From: Chara braunii
Taxonomy: Eukaryota; Streptophyta; Charophyceae; Charales; Characeae
Length of the DNA: 23,076 bases
Assembly: GCA_003427395.1 (NCBI GenBank)
Contig: BFEA01000941.1
Span: 97,369-120,444, forward strand
Reading direction: 5' to 3'
The notes below the pieces were generated by a model. It searched no databases, was not told where the DNA came from, and saw only the letters and a list, made by a program, of their open reading frames with translations. This document shows, in pieces, positions 9,117 through 19,255 of this stretch. The translations under genes were made by a program, and so were the position numbers. Within the stretch, counting starts at the first letter, position 1, and each line of letters begins with the position of its first letter.

Positions 9117-9865
9117 TCGATCCTCCTAGGCAAGATGAAATAATTATGGGAAAAGATGGGGAGATACCAGCAAAAGTTGGTAGGCATATGTGAAGAGGTG
9201 AAGGAATGAAAGACTAACCTCCCGAAGGTTATTCTCTATGAGTTTGGTTCAGAGTCAATGTCATCACGACAAGGGTACCCTGGAGTGGCGACGGTAGGAT
9301 CAGGCCCAAGGTCCGGTATGACCTATAGGCCTCCTACGACGCAGGAGAGAGCTGCATTAGCAGCCCGAATCAGAGGCCAAGCTAAGGTAAGTGCTAGCCA
9401 GAGCCTCCTCGAAAAGAACTTGAGCCGGAGCAGAAAGGAGCCTGTGAAGGTTGAAGAGGACGATGATGAAGATAAGGAAGATGAAGGCTTCGCCAAGAGG
9501 AGAGATAGACGAGCGGAGCAAAGGGCAAAGAAAAAAGGAGCCCAGGAAGAAGTCGAGCCGATTTTGCGTGATATGGCGCCAAAGAAGAAGCAGTACGTTA
9601 TTCAGCTAGAGGAATGTTTCGATGTGGAAAGGATGGTGGATAGGTTGCTTGAGGGTCACAACGACCTCATGAACCTAAAGGACATCCCGACGTTTGCTCT
9701 CAGGCTCCCTAATGGGTTGAAAGGAAGACTCTTGCGGCGATTAGTGCCAAATATTCATCTTAGTACGATCCTGCCAAAGGAGGCAGAGTGGGGAGAGGCA
9801 GGAACGAAGATGGATTGGAAGTGTGTGGCCTGCAGGTTGATGAATTTGGTGGTTAATGGGTCGAA

Positions 9866-12800
9866 GTGCACATTGCAACAATGTTGGATACTGGAGTAGA
9901 AATGAATATCATTAGAGAAGTTGATGCACTTAGGCTAGAGATGGAAGAAGACCGCTTGAATTGTGGCATCCTTCATGGTGCCAACTGTAAAGCGCTGTTC
10001 TATGGAACGACTTCGAATGTGGTCGTCGAGGTCGGTAAAGTAAAGGCGAGGACATGTTTCTTCGTTATGCCTGATGTGGACCACGCAATTCTTCCGGGGA
10101 GATCATTCCTATGCAGGACGAAGACTTTAATGTTCAATGAGCATAATTGAACAATGATCTTACTCTTGTGTGATCCAACATGTTGGAGTTACGAGATTGT
10201 CACTTGCAGGAACACAGGACCGCGGAGTATAAGGAACCGGTTCAATCCTGGCTCATTTACATTTGAAGAATCCGAGAATGAGCGACGGCGGCTTCTAGAA
10301 GAACCAGAAGAGGAAGAAAGGGCGGAGGTGCTTTCACTTAGTTTGACTAATGTGAACAAAGCAATGGACTTAGTAGCGACCTATGAGTTAGCGGACTCAC
10401 AGGCCATCAAGGCATTGAGGGATGAGGTTTTGAAAAACCCTTAAGTTGGGGAAGTGGAGTTGACTTATCGACTTCCTAGAGGAGGAAGAGACCCTGCAAT
10501 GATGCAAGCGCAAACCGTAAGCCAACCTTTTTTAGGGGATGGCTCAAGCAGGGTTCCCAAAGGCGGTACAAGACAATAGATAAGAAGTGTCAGTTCTCGT
10601 TACAGAAGATGAGGAGGCCTAGTACGAGCGAGAACGTGGTTTGATACGACGAATGAGGGAACAGGCAGCGATGAGCCCATGTCGTATCAACGAGGAAAAT
10701 GAGGGGAAGCTGATAGTAAAAGAGTCTAAATTCCTGTCACCCATAAGAAAGTCTTGATGGTAGAGCTAATGAAGAAAAAACATTACGCCTATGCATTCCA
10801 TGATGATCAGCGCAGGAGGTTGGATGTAGGTAAAATTCCGATGATAAGGATCTATACCGTACCACGTGAATCATGAAATCTAAGAGGCGCGTGATATCCT
10901 AATCCTGACGAGGAGAAGAAAGCAATGGACTGCCTGGATGGAAAGATGCAGAAGCATGTCGCTGATTTTTTCAGCAGACCGTATGCATCCCCGTGGTTTT
11001 GTTTTGTTAAGCATAATGAGACGCTACGGTGGGTGCAAGACTTGCAACGACTAAATGCTGTGACTGTGTGGGATGCGGGAGGCTTGCCAAACGCAGACGC
11101 ATGGTCAGAATCATGCGCATGAAGACCTATAATATCACTTACAGATCAATTTTTTCAATTTTTCAGTATATCCGCCAGATATGTCGGTGACAGCGATGCA
11201 TACGCATAGGGGGCATGAATGTAGCCCCACAAGGGTGGACAAATGCAGTGGCACTGGTGTAGAGGCATATGATCCAGGCCATGCAGACAGTCAGTCTGCA
11301 TATTACTCAGCCGTATATTGATGACTTGACAATAAAGGGGCCGAAAAAGAAGAAAGAGGATGAAGCCAGGGGTAAGGCGTTTTGGCTGGAAGCATGTTCA
11401 GGACCTTGACAAAGTCTTGAACCTGCTAGAGGAACATAATTTTACGGCAAGTGGAGCCAAGTCCAGACATTGTATGAAGGAAACTACCATCTTGGAGTTC
11501 GTGTGTAACAAGAATGACCGTCGGACAGATATGAAGAAGACGAACAAGATTATCGAATGACTAGTACCTTTCCATTCGATAACAGATGTTAGAAGCTTCC
11601 TTGGTACGTGTGGATTTTGGAGAAGCTTCATTAGAAACTTTGTTGCTATGACATAACATTTGAGAAAGATGGTAAGTCAAGATCAGGAATGGGTCTGGGG
11701 TAAGGACCAGGAAAATGATGTGATGGGAATGAAAGCTGAGTTTAGGGAAGGTGGTTTAGTATAGGGGGCGTCAGAGTATGAGGTCACGGAGATGAGACCT
11801 TTCATCATTGAGACAGGCGCTGGGCCGACTGCCTTAGGAGGAGTTCTAATTCAGGCAGATGTTGAAGGAAAGGAGAGGCCGCTGAGATTTGAGAGTTGAA
11901 TTCTTAACACAACTGAGAGAAACTACTCTCAGTAATCCGTTTGAACGTTTAAATACATTCTACTCATATTTCAATTCACAAGTATTACATAAATCCTAAG
12001 TCTCCAATTAAGTGGGGCTTATTAGAGAATCCTCTTCCTATCCGACGTATATATAGCTTCGCTAGCCTACCTCTTTCTCTGGTATCGATCGAGGCGCGTT
12101 AGCAAAATTTTCCAGTTTTGAAATCAGATATTATATTATGAAAGTTTTAGACGCAAGATATATACTCTGTGAGGTGGTTACATGGACGTAGATGATACAT
12201 TCAGGACCGTTCTCTTTCCATGTCAGTTTAAGAAAGAGGCTCTCGCCGTTCTCCACTGCTTGAGAATCTTTCAAAATTATATTTTCGGCATACAATTTAT
12301 TTTGAGGGTGGACCCAACTGCGCTTGCTTGGTCTTTAAAGAATTACACTCCATTAGATCCGACTGTTGCCACATGGTTGACATACATCTGGATGTTCAAC
12401 TTCGAATTGGAGAGAATTTCAGGAAGCAAGAATAAAGCAGATGGGTTGAATCGCATCAACTGGGACAAGCCAGAAGAAAGGGCAGTAGAAGATACACCGC
12501 CAGTTGATGGATTCTTGGACCAGGAGGAGGATGTTCATCTCTATATCAACAAGTGGTCGCTGCGAGTGTCAAGTTGCGCCGGTCACCCCATATGGTTAGT
12601 ACCACGAGGGTATAAGCAGAAAGTAGAGTAAGTACTCAAACCTTTTAAAGAAGAAGACCCATGGGGAGGCAGGGACGTTCAATGGATGATGGAGTTAGCA
12701 CCGACAGACACTCACAGTCTGGTGGATTTGGTAAGAACGATAGAGGAAGGTCCAAATCAGGTAGAGAGGCACGAGGAACTGATGAGAGGAATGTATCTCC

Positions 12801-14194
12801 TCACCAATACGCTCCTACAAGGGAAATTTGACCAAATGGGCTCGTTGAATCCGATTGAGGGCGAAGATTTAGTGTCAGAGAGCCAGGACGACGAGTTTTA
12901 GGAGGGAGAAATCAAAGAAGCGTTTCGTGTTGAAGAATATGATGGAATCTACCTGGAACTATGACTTCTTTTATCATGTGAGATGGGGGATAGGGATGCA
13001 AGCGAGAAGGCACAAAAGATGAGACATCTTTATCTGGTAAGGGACGACTATCTCTTTATAAAAAGACGAGTAGGGAATCCCAGAAGAGTTGTGTGTGGGA
13101 GAAACCGGCAGATCGATATCATGACAACGCTTCATGATGGCATTGCGGGAGGACACCGAGGAGTCAATGCCACATATGTCAAGATAAGCGAGCTATATTA
13201 TTGGGAGAGAATGATGAAAATGGTCAGAAAGTTCTGCCACTCCTGTGTATCATGCCAAGAGAAGTCGCCTTAGAGACCAAAGGAGCCATTACATCCAAGA
13301 CTAAAAAAAGAAGTAGGTGTCGTTGTGTATTTGGACCTACCATTTATGCCAATTGGAGATAATGGCTACAACTACATCTTCGATGCACATGACAATCTTA
13401 CTAGCTTTGTAGATGGACGGACCATATGTACAAAGACCGGTAAGGTTCTGGTGAGTTGCATCGAAGAATACTATCTAAGCTATCATTTTGTCAAGGAGTT
13501 CGTGATAGACAGAGGATTGGAGTTTACCTGCTTGGAGGTGCAGGAGTTGTTATCAGGATATGATGTAGTGGCTAACTATACCACAACCACACACCCCCAG
13601 GCAAATGCTCCAGTTGAAAGAGGACATAGTACTATCACGGATCTCTTGGCTAAGTGGACGGAAGGGAAGACCAATCAATGACCTAGGTATCTGAGGGCAG
13701 TCTTTTTCGTCGAGAATATCACAGTGAAGAGGACCACTAAGTATGTGCCAGCCACGCTATGGTACGGAAGGTACGGTACCTTTCCAATTGAGAGCTTTCT
13801 GGAAATCAGGAGGCGCCCGGATTTGAAAACCACTTTGTGTTTCGAGGAATTGCTTGATATTCGGGCACGACAAGTGGGCGCAATTGATAAGAGAATTCAG
13901 AAGGTTTCCAGTCAGGCGGAGAAGAGCCGTATAGAAGACAAGGATCGATGGGATCAGATGGCGTGCGTGTGTAAGGCAACTTTGGCTGTGGGGAACGTCG
14001 TACTATTATACGACTTCTCCCTAGGGAAGCAGTGGTCTCGAAAACTCGACAAGAGATGGTTAGGGCCATATCGGATCGTGCGATGTGGAGATTTTGGCGC
14101 CTACCAGATTAAAGAGCTAGGCATGACAGAATGGAAAGATTGGGTGTTAGGAACGAGCCTTAAGAAGTTTGTGGCGCGAGAAGAGGTAAGATAA
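9866..14194 (+). pseudogene. pol: Ty3/gypsy Pol: protease, RT, RNase H, integrase, broken
   Basis: Pol processes the polyprotein, copies the RNA and integrates the DNA. Protease: LDTGVEMNIIRE with DTG at 9887-9895, then ILPGRSFL. RT: SPWFCFVKHNETLRWVQDLQRLN, given here in part as LRWVQDLQRLN (about 11024-11056), motif A Asp at 11144-11146 in a locally scrambled segment, and YIDD at 11314-11325 in another frame. RNase H begins MRPFIIETGAG, where the usual first catalytic Asp is Gly (11816-11818), and it is split by a 294 bp insertion. Integrase: HHCC zinc site (His 13133 and 13154, CVSC at 13244-13255), catalytic Asp 13334, Asp 13508 and Glu 13616 (D-x57-D-x35-E, intact), and GPY at 14063-14071. 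From 11360 to 14194 one frame is kept, with nine nonsense codons (11558, 11654, 11762, 11897, 12629, 12899, 12962, 13271, 13679). Frameshifts occur near 10540-10720 and 11150-11360. Confidence 0.9.
11933..12226. mobile_element. 294 bp insertion inside RNase H with possible TCAG duplication
   Basis: The RNase H frame reads NYSQ up to 11932 and resumes QFKKEALAVL at 12224. The 290 bases between are AT-rich and unrelated to the polyprotein. The tetramer tcag stands at 11929-11932 and again at 12223-12226, as expected of a 4 bp target-site duplication. The insert holds a TATA-like tatatata (about 12047-12055) but no poly(A) tail, no terminal inverted repeats and no TG...CA ends, so I cannot name its class. 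Its length including one tcag is a multiple of three, so the downstream frame is preserved. Confidence 0.55.
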
Positions 14195-14400
14195 ACATTT
14201 TAAGTCCCCTACGATAGGATTCCATCAAGATAGAGAGTGTCCTTAGTTAGGTTCTAGACAGAGTAAGATGGTAGAATATATGGACAAGATGTGTATGTTT
14301 GGCTTGATCTAAGCTTGCTCTTTTCACCTGTTTGCTTACCCCGTTGTGTGTCTGTCGTCTCCTTCGTCTGTTGTGCAGGTCAGACTTTACGAAGACAACC
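14195..14400 (+). other. Short spacer between pol and the extra ORF
   Basis: About 200 bases follow the Pol stop. They hold no ORF of note but end in a pyrimidine-rich stretch and a CAG that could serve as a 3' splice site (see next entry). Confidence 0.4.
14350..14378 (+). promoter_or_regulatory. Candidate 3' splice site ahead of the extra ORF
   Basis: A T/C-rich stretch with G interruptions ends in tgtgcag|gt, with the AG at 14377-14378, only 22 bases before the ATG at 14401. Genes placed 3' of pol in LTR elements (env-like ORFs) are commonly expressed from spliced RNA, so an acceptor here would make sense. It is a sequence-only suggestion, with no donor identified. Confidence 0.3.
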
Positions 14401-16480
14401 ATGCGGAGAGGAGGGAGGGAGACACGGCCACCGCAGAGACCATCGGAGGCATCAGGAGGACATAAGCGACATGGATTTTCCCAGAGAGAACGCATGCCTG
14501 TATATGACGATGGGGACATAAAGCTTTTTTTGGATGACTTTCGGAGTCATGCGGGTCAGATGAGGTGGACCGTATCAGAGATGATACGGAGATTGAGAGG
14601 AGCAGGGCGTTTTGAGGAGCTCATCGCACGGATCCGTCGGGAGGCTCAGACTTGGCAGGAGGTGGGGATGAGGACGCATGGTTTGAGGCCTTCGCTAGTG
14701 GGGGAAGATAATGTACCGATCTGCCTAGAGATAGGGAATGCTGAAGAGTTCATCCCTGTGTTCGAGAAGTTCATGCATGAGCAGGGGATACGTAGGGATG
14801 AGTGGATGCAGACACTGCCGTTATAGACGAGGAGGGCGGAAAGGCCATTAGCCCGAGAGATCCGAGATAGGGCACGAGATTGGGAAGGCTGCAGAGCATA
14901 TTTGAGAGAGGCATTTTGACGGCCAAATCCAATGCCACCCCAGCCCAGGGTCGAGAGGCGGCAGAGAAGTAAGAGACAAAGAGACCCTGAGCCTAGGGAG
15001 GCCGCCCCAACTCGAGGAGGACAAAAGGCACTTGCCCAGCGATACGAGGAGCTTGCACAGTCTGCGCAGGAACCAGGGATGTATCATGAATGTGGGATAG
15101 GACCAGTGGTTTTTCAGCGCTACATTAAGGGAGGATTGCGAGAGTCCCCTCAGTCAGAGTCAGAGGAGGCAGTGTTGTTGGGAGGGTCTCTGCGGAGCTT
15201 GGAGACACACTTTTATGTCTCACAATGGAGGGCGCCACAGGCCGGCCGGGATTGAAAGACAGTGCAAAGTATCCAGGTTGAGCGGCGAGCAAGAGGAGGT
15301 AATCGAGGTTGGAGAGGATACTCCTCCCCAGATGTCAGTTCTTGGACTAAGGCCTGAGTCAGCGCAAGAGGGTGTTTAGGAGGTAGGGGAGGAGTTTCAG
15401 CATAGAGAGATTCCACCATCTCCTCCATATATGACTCTTTCACCAGGGGTGAGAGTGGAGATGGAGCGAGAGGAGACAGGGTGGAGGAAGGAGGCCGTTT
15501 CCATGATTGACTCGTATCTGGCGGCATATGCTCAGGAATGACATTGGGGAAGCTGCATCGACTAACCAACCACAGGAGCCACCTCAGACAGAGGCACAGG
15601 CCAAAGCTGAGATACTGGTAAGGATAATACGTCCTACAGGAGGAAGAGCGTTACCAAGAGAGACGGCTGAGGAGAAGAGGGCCAGGAAAGACAAACACGT
15701 GGAGGAGATATGGCAGGAGAGACGGAGGTTGGAGGCAACAGGGACACTCCCAGACCAGCCACCAGGTGTACCGCCTAGAGCGCGTGGAGTCACTGAGATG
15801 TGGGAAGAACTTTTGAGTCAAAGAGCAGAGGGACTCACTGCACCTAAGACAGCAAGACATGAGACATCGAGATCGGTGAACGAGAAGTTGGACAGAAGCA
15901 TCCGCTTTCTAGCTAAGACATCGTTCTAGAGGTATCTGATGTTGGAAGATGATCTAGCTGGGAAAAAGTTAAAGGAAGTGAGTCAGGGAGTATGGTTGGA
16001 GGCGGCTGAGGGAGAGATCAGGGAGCTCAGGGCGCAGACGACTAGTCAGGCCACCATTATCTAGGACATAAGACGACAAATTCAAGATATGGCGGCGAGG
16101 ATGGAGAGGGAGGCACCTACCAAGGTGGTAGATTGGACTAAGAGTTCCTGCTATGGTATTCAGGGAGAGGCGGTACGAGGTCTATTTGGACAACCATCTG
16201 CAGCAAGTCCGTCCCAGGAACCATCCATTGGGAAGGTCATCCTGGAGCTGGAGGAGGCAAAGGCAAAGAGGGAGGCAGAGAGGGATGCCTTTGAGTTCAA
16301 GGCACCTACTGAGCTTGACGCTTTGCCTGTAGTGTCTTCAGGGCCTATGTCAGCATCTCTGCCAGTGTCAGGCGAAGGAGGACCACACGGGACACTAGCG
16401 AGCTTGTGCAGGGATCAGTAGAGGGGTCTATGGATGTGCTCCTAGAGGCACTCGACATTATGCAGGTGGAGGTAAGTTGT
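14401..16480 (+). pseudogene. Additional ORF 3' of pol (gag-like start, acidic and coiled-coil body), broken
   Basis: The first ATG is at 14401. The N-terminal part is basic, then DDGDIKLFLDDFRSHAGQMRW, quoted partly as IKLFLDDFRSHAGQMRW, leads into a helical region with RLRGAGRFEELIARIRREAQ and, after a stop, DWEGCRAYLREAF. The spacing of W, L and F residues recalls a retrotransposon Gag capsid domain. This is a resemblance only. Frame 1 is kept to 15255 with stops TAG 14824 and a TGA near 14917. Frame 2 follows (about 15263-15540; acidic, Glu/Pro-rich), then frame 3 to 16421 with a TAG at 15927-15929 and another near 16062. Frame 3 is rich in Glu, Arg, Lys and Gln and looks coiled-coil. From memory, similar proteins sit 3' of integrase in charophyte gypsy elements. 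Function is unknown. No signal peptide or membrane segment is seen, which argues against a classical envelope protein. Confidence 0.6.
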
Positions 16481-16784
16481 ACCTCGCATCGGCCCTATCC
16501 TGTCGTAGGGGCTCGCGAGAGGTATGGCTGGCGCACTCGGCCGAAGCGGCTTGCGGAAGCTCCATGCGTCTCGCGATTACGACCAACTCCTGCGTGACAC
16601 GACCGGGAGGGTCCCTGTTGAGTGCATCGGTCTCACACGAGGACCCTCCCGGCCGCGTCACGCAGGATTTTGAAGGACTTATCGCGGAGATCGTTTTGCC
16701 GCTCCGACCGAGTGCGCCAGCCGTACCTCTCGCGAGCCCCTACGATAGGACAGGGTCATGCGAGGCACCGCTTACCTCCACCTG
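16463..16784. repeat. 322 bp imperfect palindrome (foldback element or hairpin)
   Basis: The left arm (16463-16614) and right arm (16641-16784) are inverted copies around a 26-base loop. The outer about 86 bp pair with roughly a dozen mismatches (both begin caggtggaggtaag). The innermost 25 bp, around ctgcgtgac and gggagggtcc, pair almost perfectly. A middle part of about 40 bp is poorly matched. The palindrome starts exactly where the extra ORF loses its character. It could be a foldback or MITE-like insertion, a precursor of small RNAs, or an inverted duplication. No convincing target-site duplication is visible. Confidence 0.7.
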
Positions 16785-16929
16785 TGGGAGCTGCCACCAT
16801 CCCTTAGGTGGGTGTATCCCCGCTGAGCTACTGAACCACATGCGAAGGCTTTTCGTATGCAATCGCAGAGGTGGCCAAGCCGAGGGCGTTTCTCGTTTGT
16901 TGTAGCATAGGGGGTACGCGTGGTCGCAC
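16785..16929. other. Spacer, nothing supported
   Basis: The minus strand contains a perfect match to the Pol III A-box consensus (tagctcagcggg, about 16831-16820), but no B box follows at a workable distance. No ORF with recognisable content is present. Confidence 0.35.
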
Positions 16930-17545
16930 GCCCAAAAATCGAACCCGCACGCGAATCGACGCACTGGGGCTGAGGTCCCAAATGCGACTCGACGCCGGTC
17001 GATTATGACGCATCACACACACCACGCGTTACACCACAACACTCGCACACATACAAAACCAAATGACGCAACAACGCTGCTACAAACAACACTACAACAC
17101 AACAACACTCCTAGTCCTTTCAGTATCCAACCCATAACTTTCCGAAGCGAGAGTCAGATAGGTATCACGCGCTGGACTTTCGTATAAGAGTCGCGCAAGC
17201 GCATGGCCTCCTCATATTGACCAGCCATGCGGGCATGTGCGAGCATTTGTGTTGATGGAGTGCTATGTAGTACTCGTTACTGCGCGACCCTTGATAATCT
17301 CAAAGGGTCGTGTTCGATACTCAAGTGCCGGATGACAAGCGCGTTGAGGATTTACCCTCTCGACGCTAGACAACCGCCAAGTGCGGTTGAAGACCACACC
17401 CTCTTCTGCACCCTGTGGAGAGGGGTTGAGTAGACAGCTTCAGGGCTGTCGGGGCGGCCTAAGATCAAGAGGTTTGACTTTGACGGCTGCCACGGACTAC
17501 AACGTCCACCCATGAAAACTAAAAAAAAAAGGAAACGAACGCAAA
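16930..17545 (+). repeat. LTR-like unit, copy A
   Basis: It shares ordered anchors with copy B about 690 bases downstream: gcccaaa...acccgcacg, gtcctttc (17114), cccataactt (17131), a TATA-like box followed by cgcgcaa, ctctcgacgct, tcttctgcaccctg (17402) and an A-rich end. A CA-rich stretch of about 90 bp (17007-17105) is present only in this copy. A hairpin, gacccttt...aaagggtc type, lies at 17286-17309, and copy B has a different hairpin at the matching place. A promoter-like box and two copies in tandem fit a pair of old LTRs or a diverged tandem duplication. I cannot define the ends. Confidence 0.5.
17183..17189 (+). promoter_or_regulatory. TATA-like box in copy A
   Basis: The sequence tataaga lies directly before gtcgcgcaagcgc. 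The matching place in copy B carries a better TATA box, which supports conserved promoter architecture in this repeat family. No transcript evidence is available. Confidence 0.25.
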
Positions 17546-17659
17546 TAGAGAAAGAGGCTAGCCCCCTTTTCCTCTCTGCCTAACCCATAGTCCAGTTTGT
17601 ATAGCCTTATAGGCCTATCAAATGGAAGAGGTAGGTCAGTGCGAAAGGTGCATGCGGAT
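17546..17659. other. Spacer between the two LTR-like units
   Basis: About 115 bases with no ORF or motif that I can support. Confidence 0.35.
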
Positions 17660-18262
17660 AATGCCCAAATCAGACCCACGTGCGAACCGACGTTCGAAGC
17701 GTTGGAGCTCGTAAGTGGTTCCCCATAGGCCGACTAGGACAAGTACCTCGTCCGCGCGTCGCTTCGCACTACCGAAACTCGGGTCTACTGGCAAAAACAT
17801 GCTTTTGTCCTTTCTGCTTGACCCATAACTTTTCAATGCGGAAATCGGTAAGTGCTGCACGCGAGGTTTAGTATAAAACCGCGCAACCGCCGGACCTACA
17901 CATATCGACCAACAATGCAGTCCTACGTAAGCTATCGTGATGACGGTGCATTATGTGGTGCCCATACCCGAATGGCCTCATTTGAGCCATGGGGTCGCTC
18001 TCGACGCTCAGGCGTCGGTTGAAGTGCGCGCTAAGGGGAGCAACCCTTTAGCGAGTGCAAAACCGGCTCGAGGGCCTTACCATCTTCTGCACCCTGAGGT
18101 GTCCCAAAGGGTGCGGGGTAAGATCGTCCCTAGGGCAGGAAGGATTTCGGAGCGGTGGTGAGTTGTCTGGCGCATCACCAGCGACATGCTAAAACTTCCG
18201 CCCGGAATTTTATCGTTCCACCAAAATAAATTAAAACAAGGAAAAAGAAAAAAAACATTTAA
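17660..18262 (+). repeat. LTR-like unit, copy B
   Basis: The unit is a diverged second copy of the one at 16930-17545. Anchors lie at gtcctttc (17807), cccataactttt (17822), tataaaaccgcgcaa (17872), ctctcgacgct (about 18000) and tcttctgcaccctg (18083), followed by an A-rich end (about 18230-18262). Anchor offsets from copy A are 681-693 bases throughout, so the two copies are colinear. The internal hairpin here is tggcctcatttgagcca (17973-17989). Confidence 0.5.
17872..17878 (+). promoter_or_regulatory. TATA box in copy B
   Basis: A consensus-like tataaaa is followed by ccgcgcaac, colinear with the weaker box in copy A (offset 689). It suggests a Pol II promoter of a retroelement LTR. This is inference from sequence only. 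Confidence 0.3.
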
Positions 18263-19255
18263 TGTTAGCAGAAGAAAACATAAACACCCCGCCGGACAGA
18301 GTTGTTTGGGGGACAACCCCTCTGCCTCGCGGTGCTTCTGTCTCCTAGGTACAACGTCATGCAGGCAAGTAAATCAGCCTTCGTGCGAGCGGTGATCCCT
18401 TCCGCGCTCAGCCTAGGACCTGGGACGTCCTGGATAAGGACCTCGAACTCCAGGCTCAAGACTAGCATCCGACCAATTAAACCATAAAGAAAAAAGGGTG
18501 ACGTAGGCATATGGTCGCACAGCTCCATGAGGGTTACCCGAACATACGCCTACTTTACTGGTCACAATGTCAGGACGAGGAAGAGGACAATCATAATCAA
18601 AACAAAGAGTTGCGTGGTAGTTCACTCTCACGACAGTTGTGTGGTTTGCCCATCTGGATCCAAAACATAATTATTCAACAAGACTTAATCGAGATTCTTC
18701 CATACATACCTGCAATCATACGCGCAACATTCAAACAACATCACACACACTAAAGGGGTCAACTTTTCAGCCTTCTGCAGCTCACACCCTGCCTCATGCA
18801 CATAAGCCCAACCATTACCCCACCTTTCCTCAACAAAAATACTCAGTCTTTAAGAAATGAACATTTATAAAGAATCTGGGTGAACGCCCAAGAAAACATA
18901 AAAACCCAGCAAGGGCCAAGGCTTTAGGTTGAGAGGTAGAAGAAACAGGAAAGTTGAGTCGTGAACCGACGAATCGACAACCGACTTGTTATGAATGATA
19001 ACAGTAGCGCGATCCTTTTGACAGATCACGCTGAACGAATCAAACCTTCAAGCGAAATATGGAAACCTGCATCACAGTACAGGCCAAAAAGAACCACTAC
19101 TATGTTCATGCCAAAAGGAAAATACTCCCCAAGTCGTAACCTAACTCCTCTACTATTCTCATCGTCAGCTCCTCTTACTAGTACCAGGTCACTGAGTATC
19201 TTCCCTGTTCAGGGTAGATCTGCTAAGTAACTCCTAGCTGAAAATATTCTAACTC
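18263..19255. other. Non-coding stretch, no gene supported
   Basis: Open frames here are under 90 codons, mostly begin at non-ATG codons and show no domain. Near 18430-18500 the minus strand has weak tRNA-like boxes (gagttcgaggtcc), which are not enough for a call. Base composition turns A- and C-rich from about 18590 on. Confidence 0.45.

Larger units (their letters stand above)
7823..9865 (+). pseudogene. Ty3/gypsy Gag C-terminal half with CCHC knuckle and acidic linker
   Basis: Gag packages the element RNA, and the knuckle binds nucleic acid. Frame 1 (about 7825-8480) is rich in Ala, Pro and Gln, then in Gly and Arg (RGG-like, about 8180-8300). It ends in a perfect CCHC knuckle, CWHCDKQGHTIHFC, at 8332-8373. 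Several in-frame stops interrupt it, such as TAA in the Pro-rich part and TAG in the Gly-rich part. A frameshift near 8475 leads to frame 3, with MFRL-QEKEE and a repeated acidic segment. This region is also disturbed by a 161 bp repeat and an adapter artefact (separate entries). Frame 3 resumes at 8955 and runs through 9899 with a stop at 9143 and another near 9207. It encodes a highly charged linker (KVEEDDDEDKEDE) and then FDVERMVDRLLEGHNDLM. The capsid domain is absent upstream. Confidence 0.75.
7823..16480 (+). mobile_element. 5'-truncated, decayed Ty3/gypsy LTR retrotransposon with extra 3' ORF
   Basis: The order Gag knuckle - protease - RT - RNase H - integrase is diagnostic of Ty3/gypsy (Copia has integrase before RT). 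The Gag capsid part, primer-binding site and 5' LTR are missing, because the LINE ORF2 stop lies at the border. Downstream of integrase an additional ORF follows a putative splice acceptor. No LTR pair bracketing the element can be identified. The LTR-like repeats at 16930-18262 could be 3' LTR remnants, but this is unproven. Most coding damage is nonsense codons. The integrase ends soon after the GPY motif, without a chromodomain that I can see. Confidence 0.88.

Noticed and set aside
16790-16880. tRNA or SINE suggested by a perfect A box on the minus strand
   Set aside because: No B box at the right distance and no acceptor stem.
17225-17330. tRNA-Ile-like segment around a ttgataat loop and a gtgttcgatactc T-arm-like string
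   Set aside because: The anticodon stem does not pair, and the colinear place in copy B has no tRNA features.
18411-18500. tRNA gene on the minus strand (box-like tggtttaattgg and gagttcgaggtcc)
   Set aside because: The boxes are only about 34 bases apart, and no acceptor stem or full cloverleaf can be drawn.
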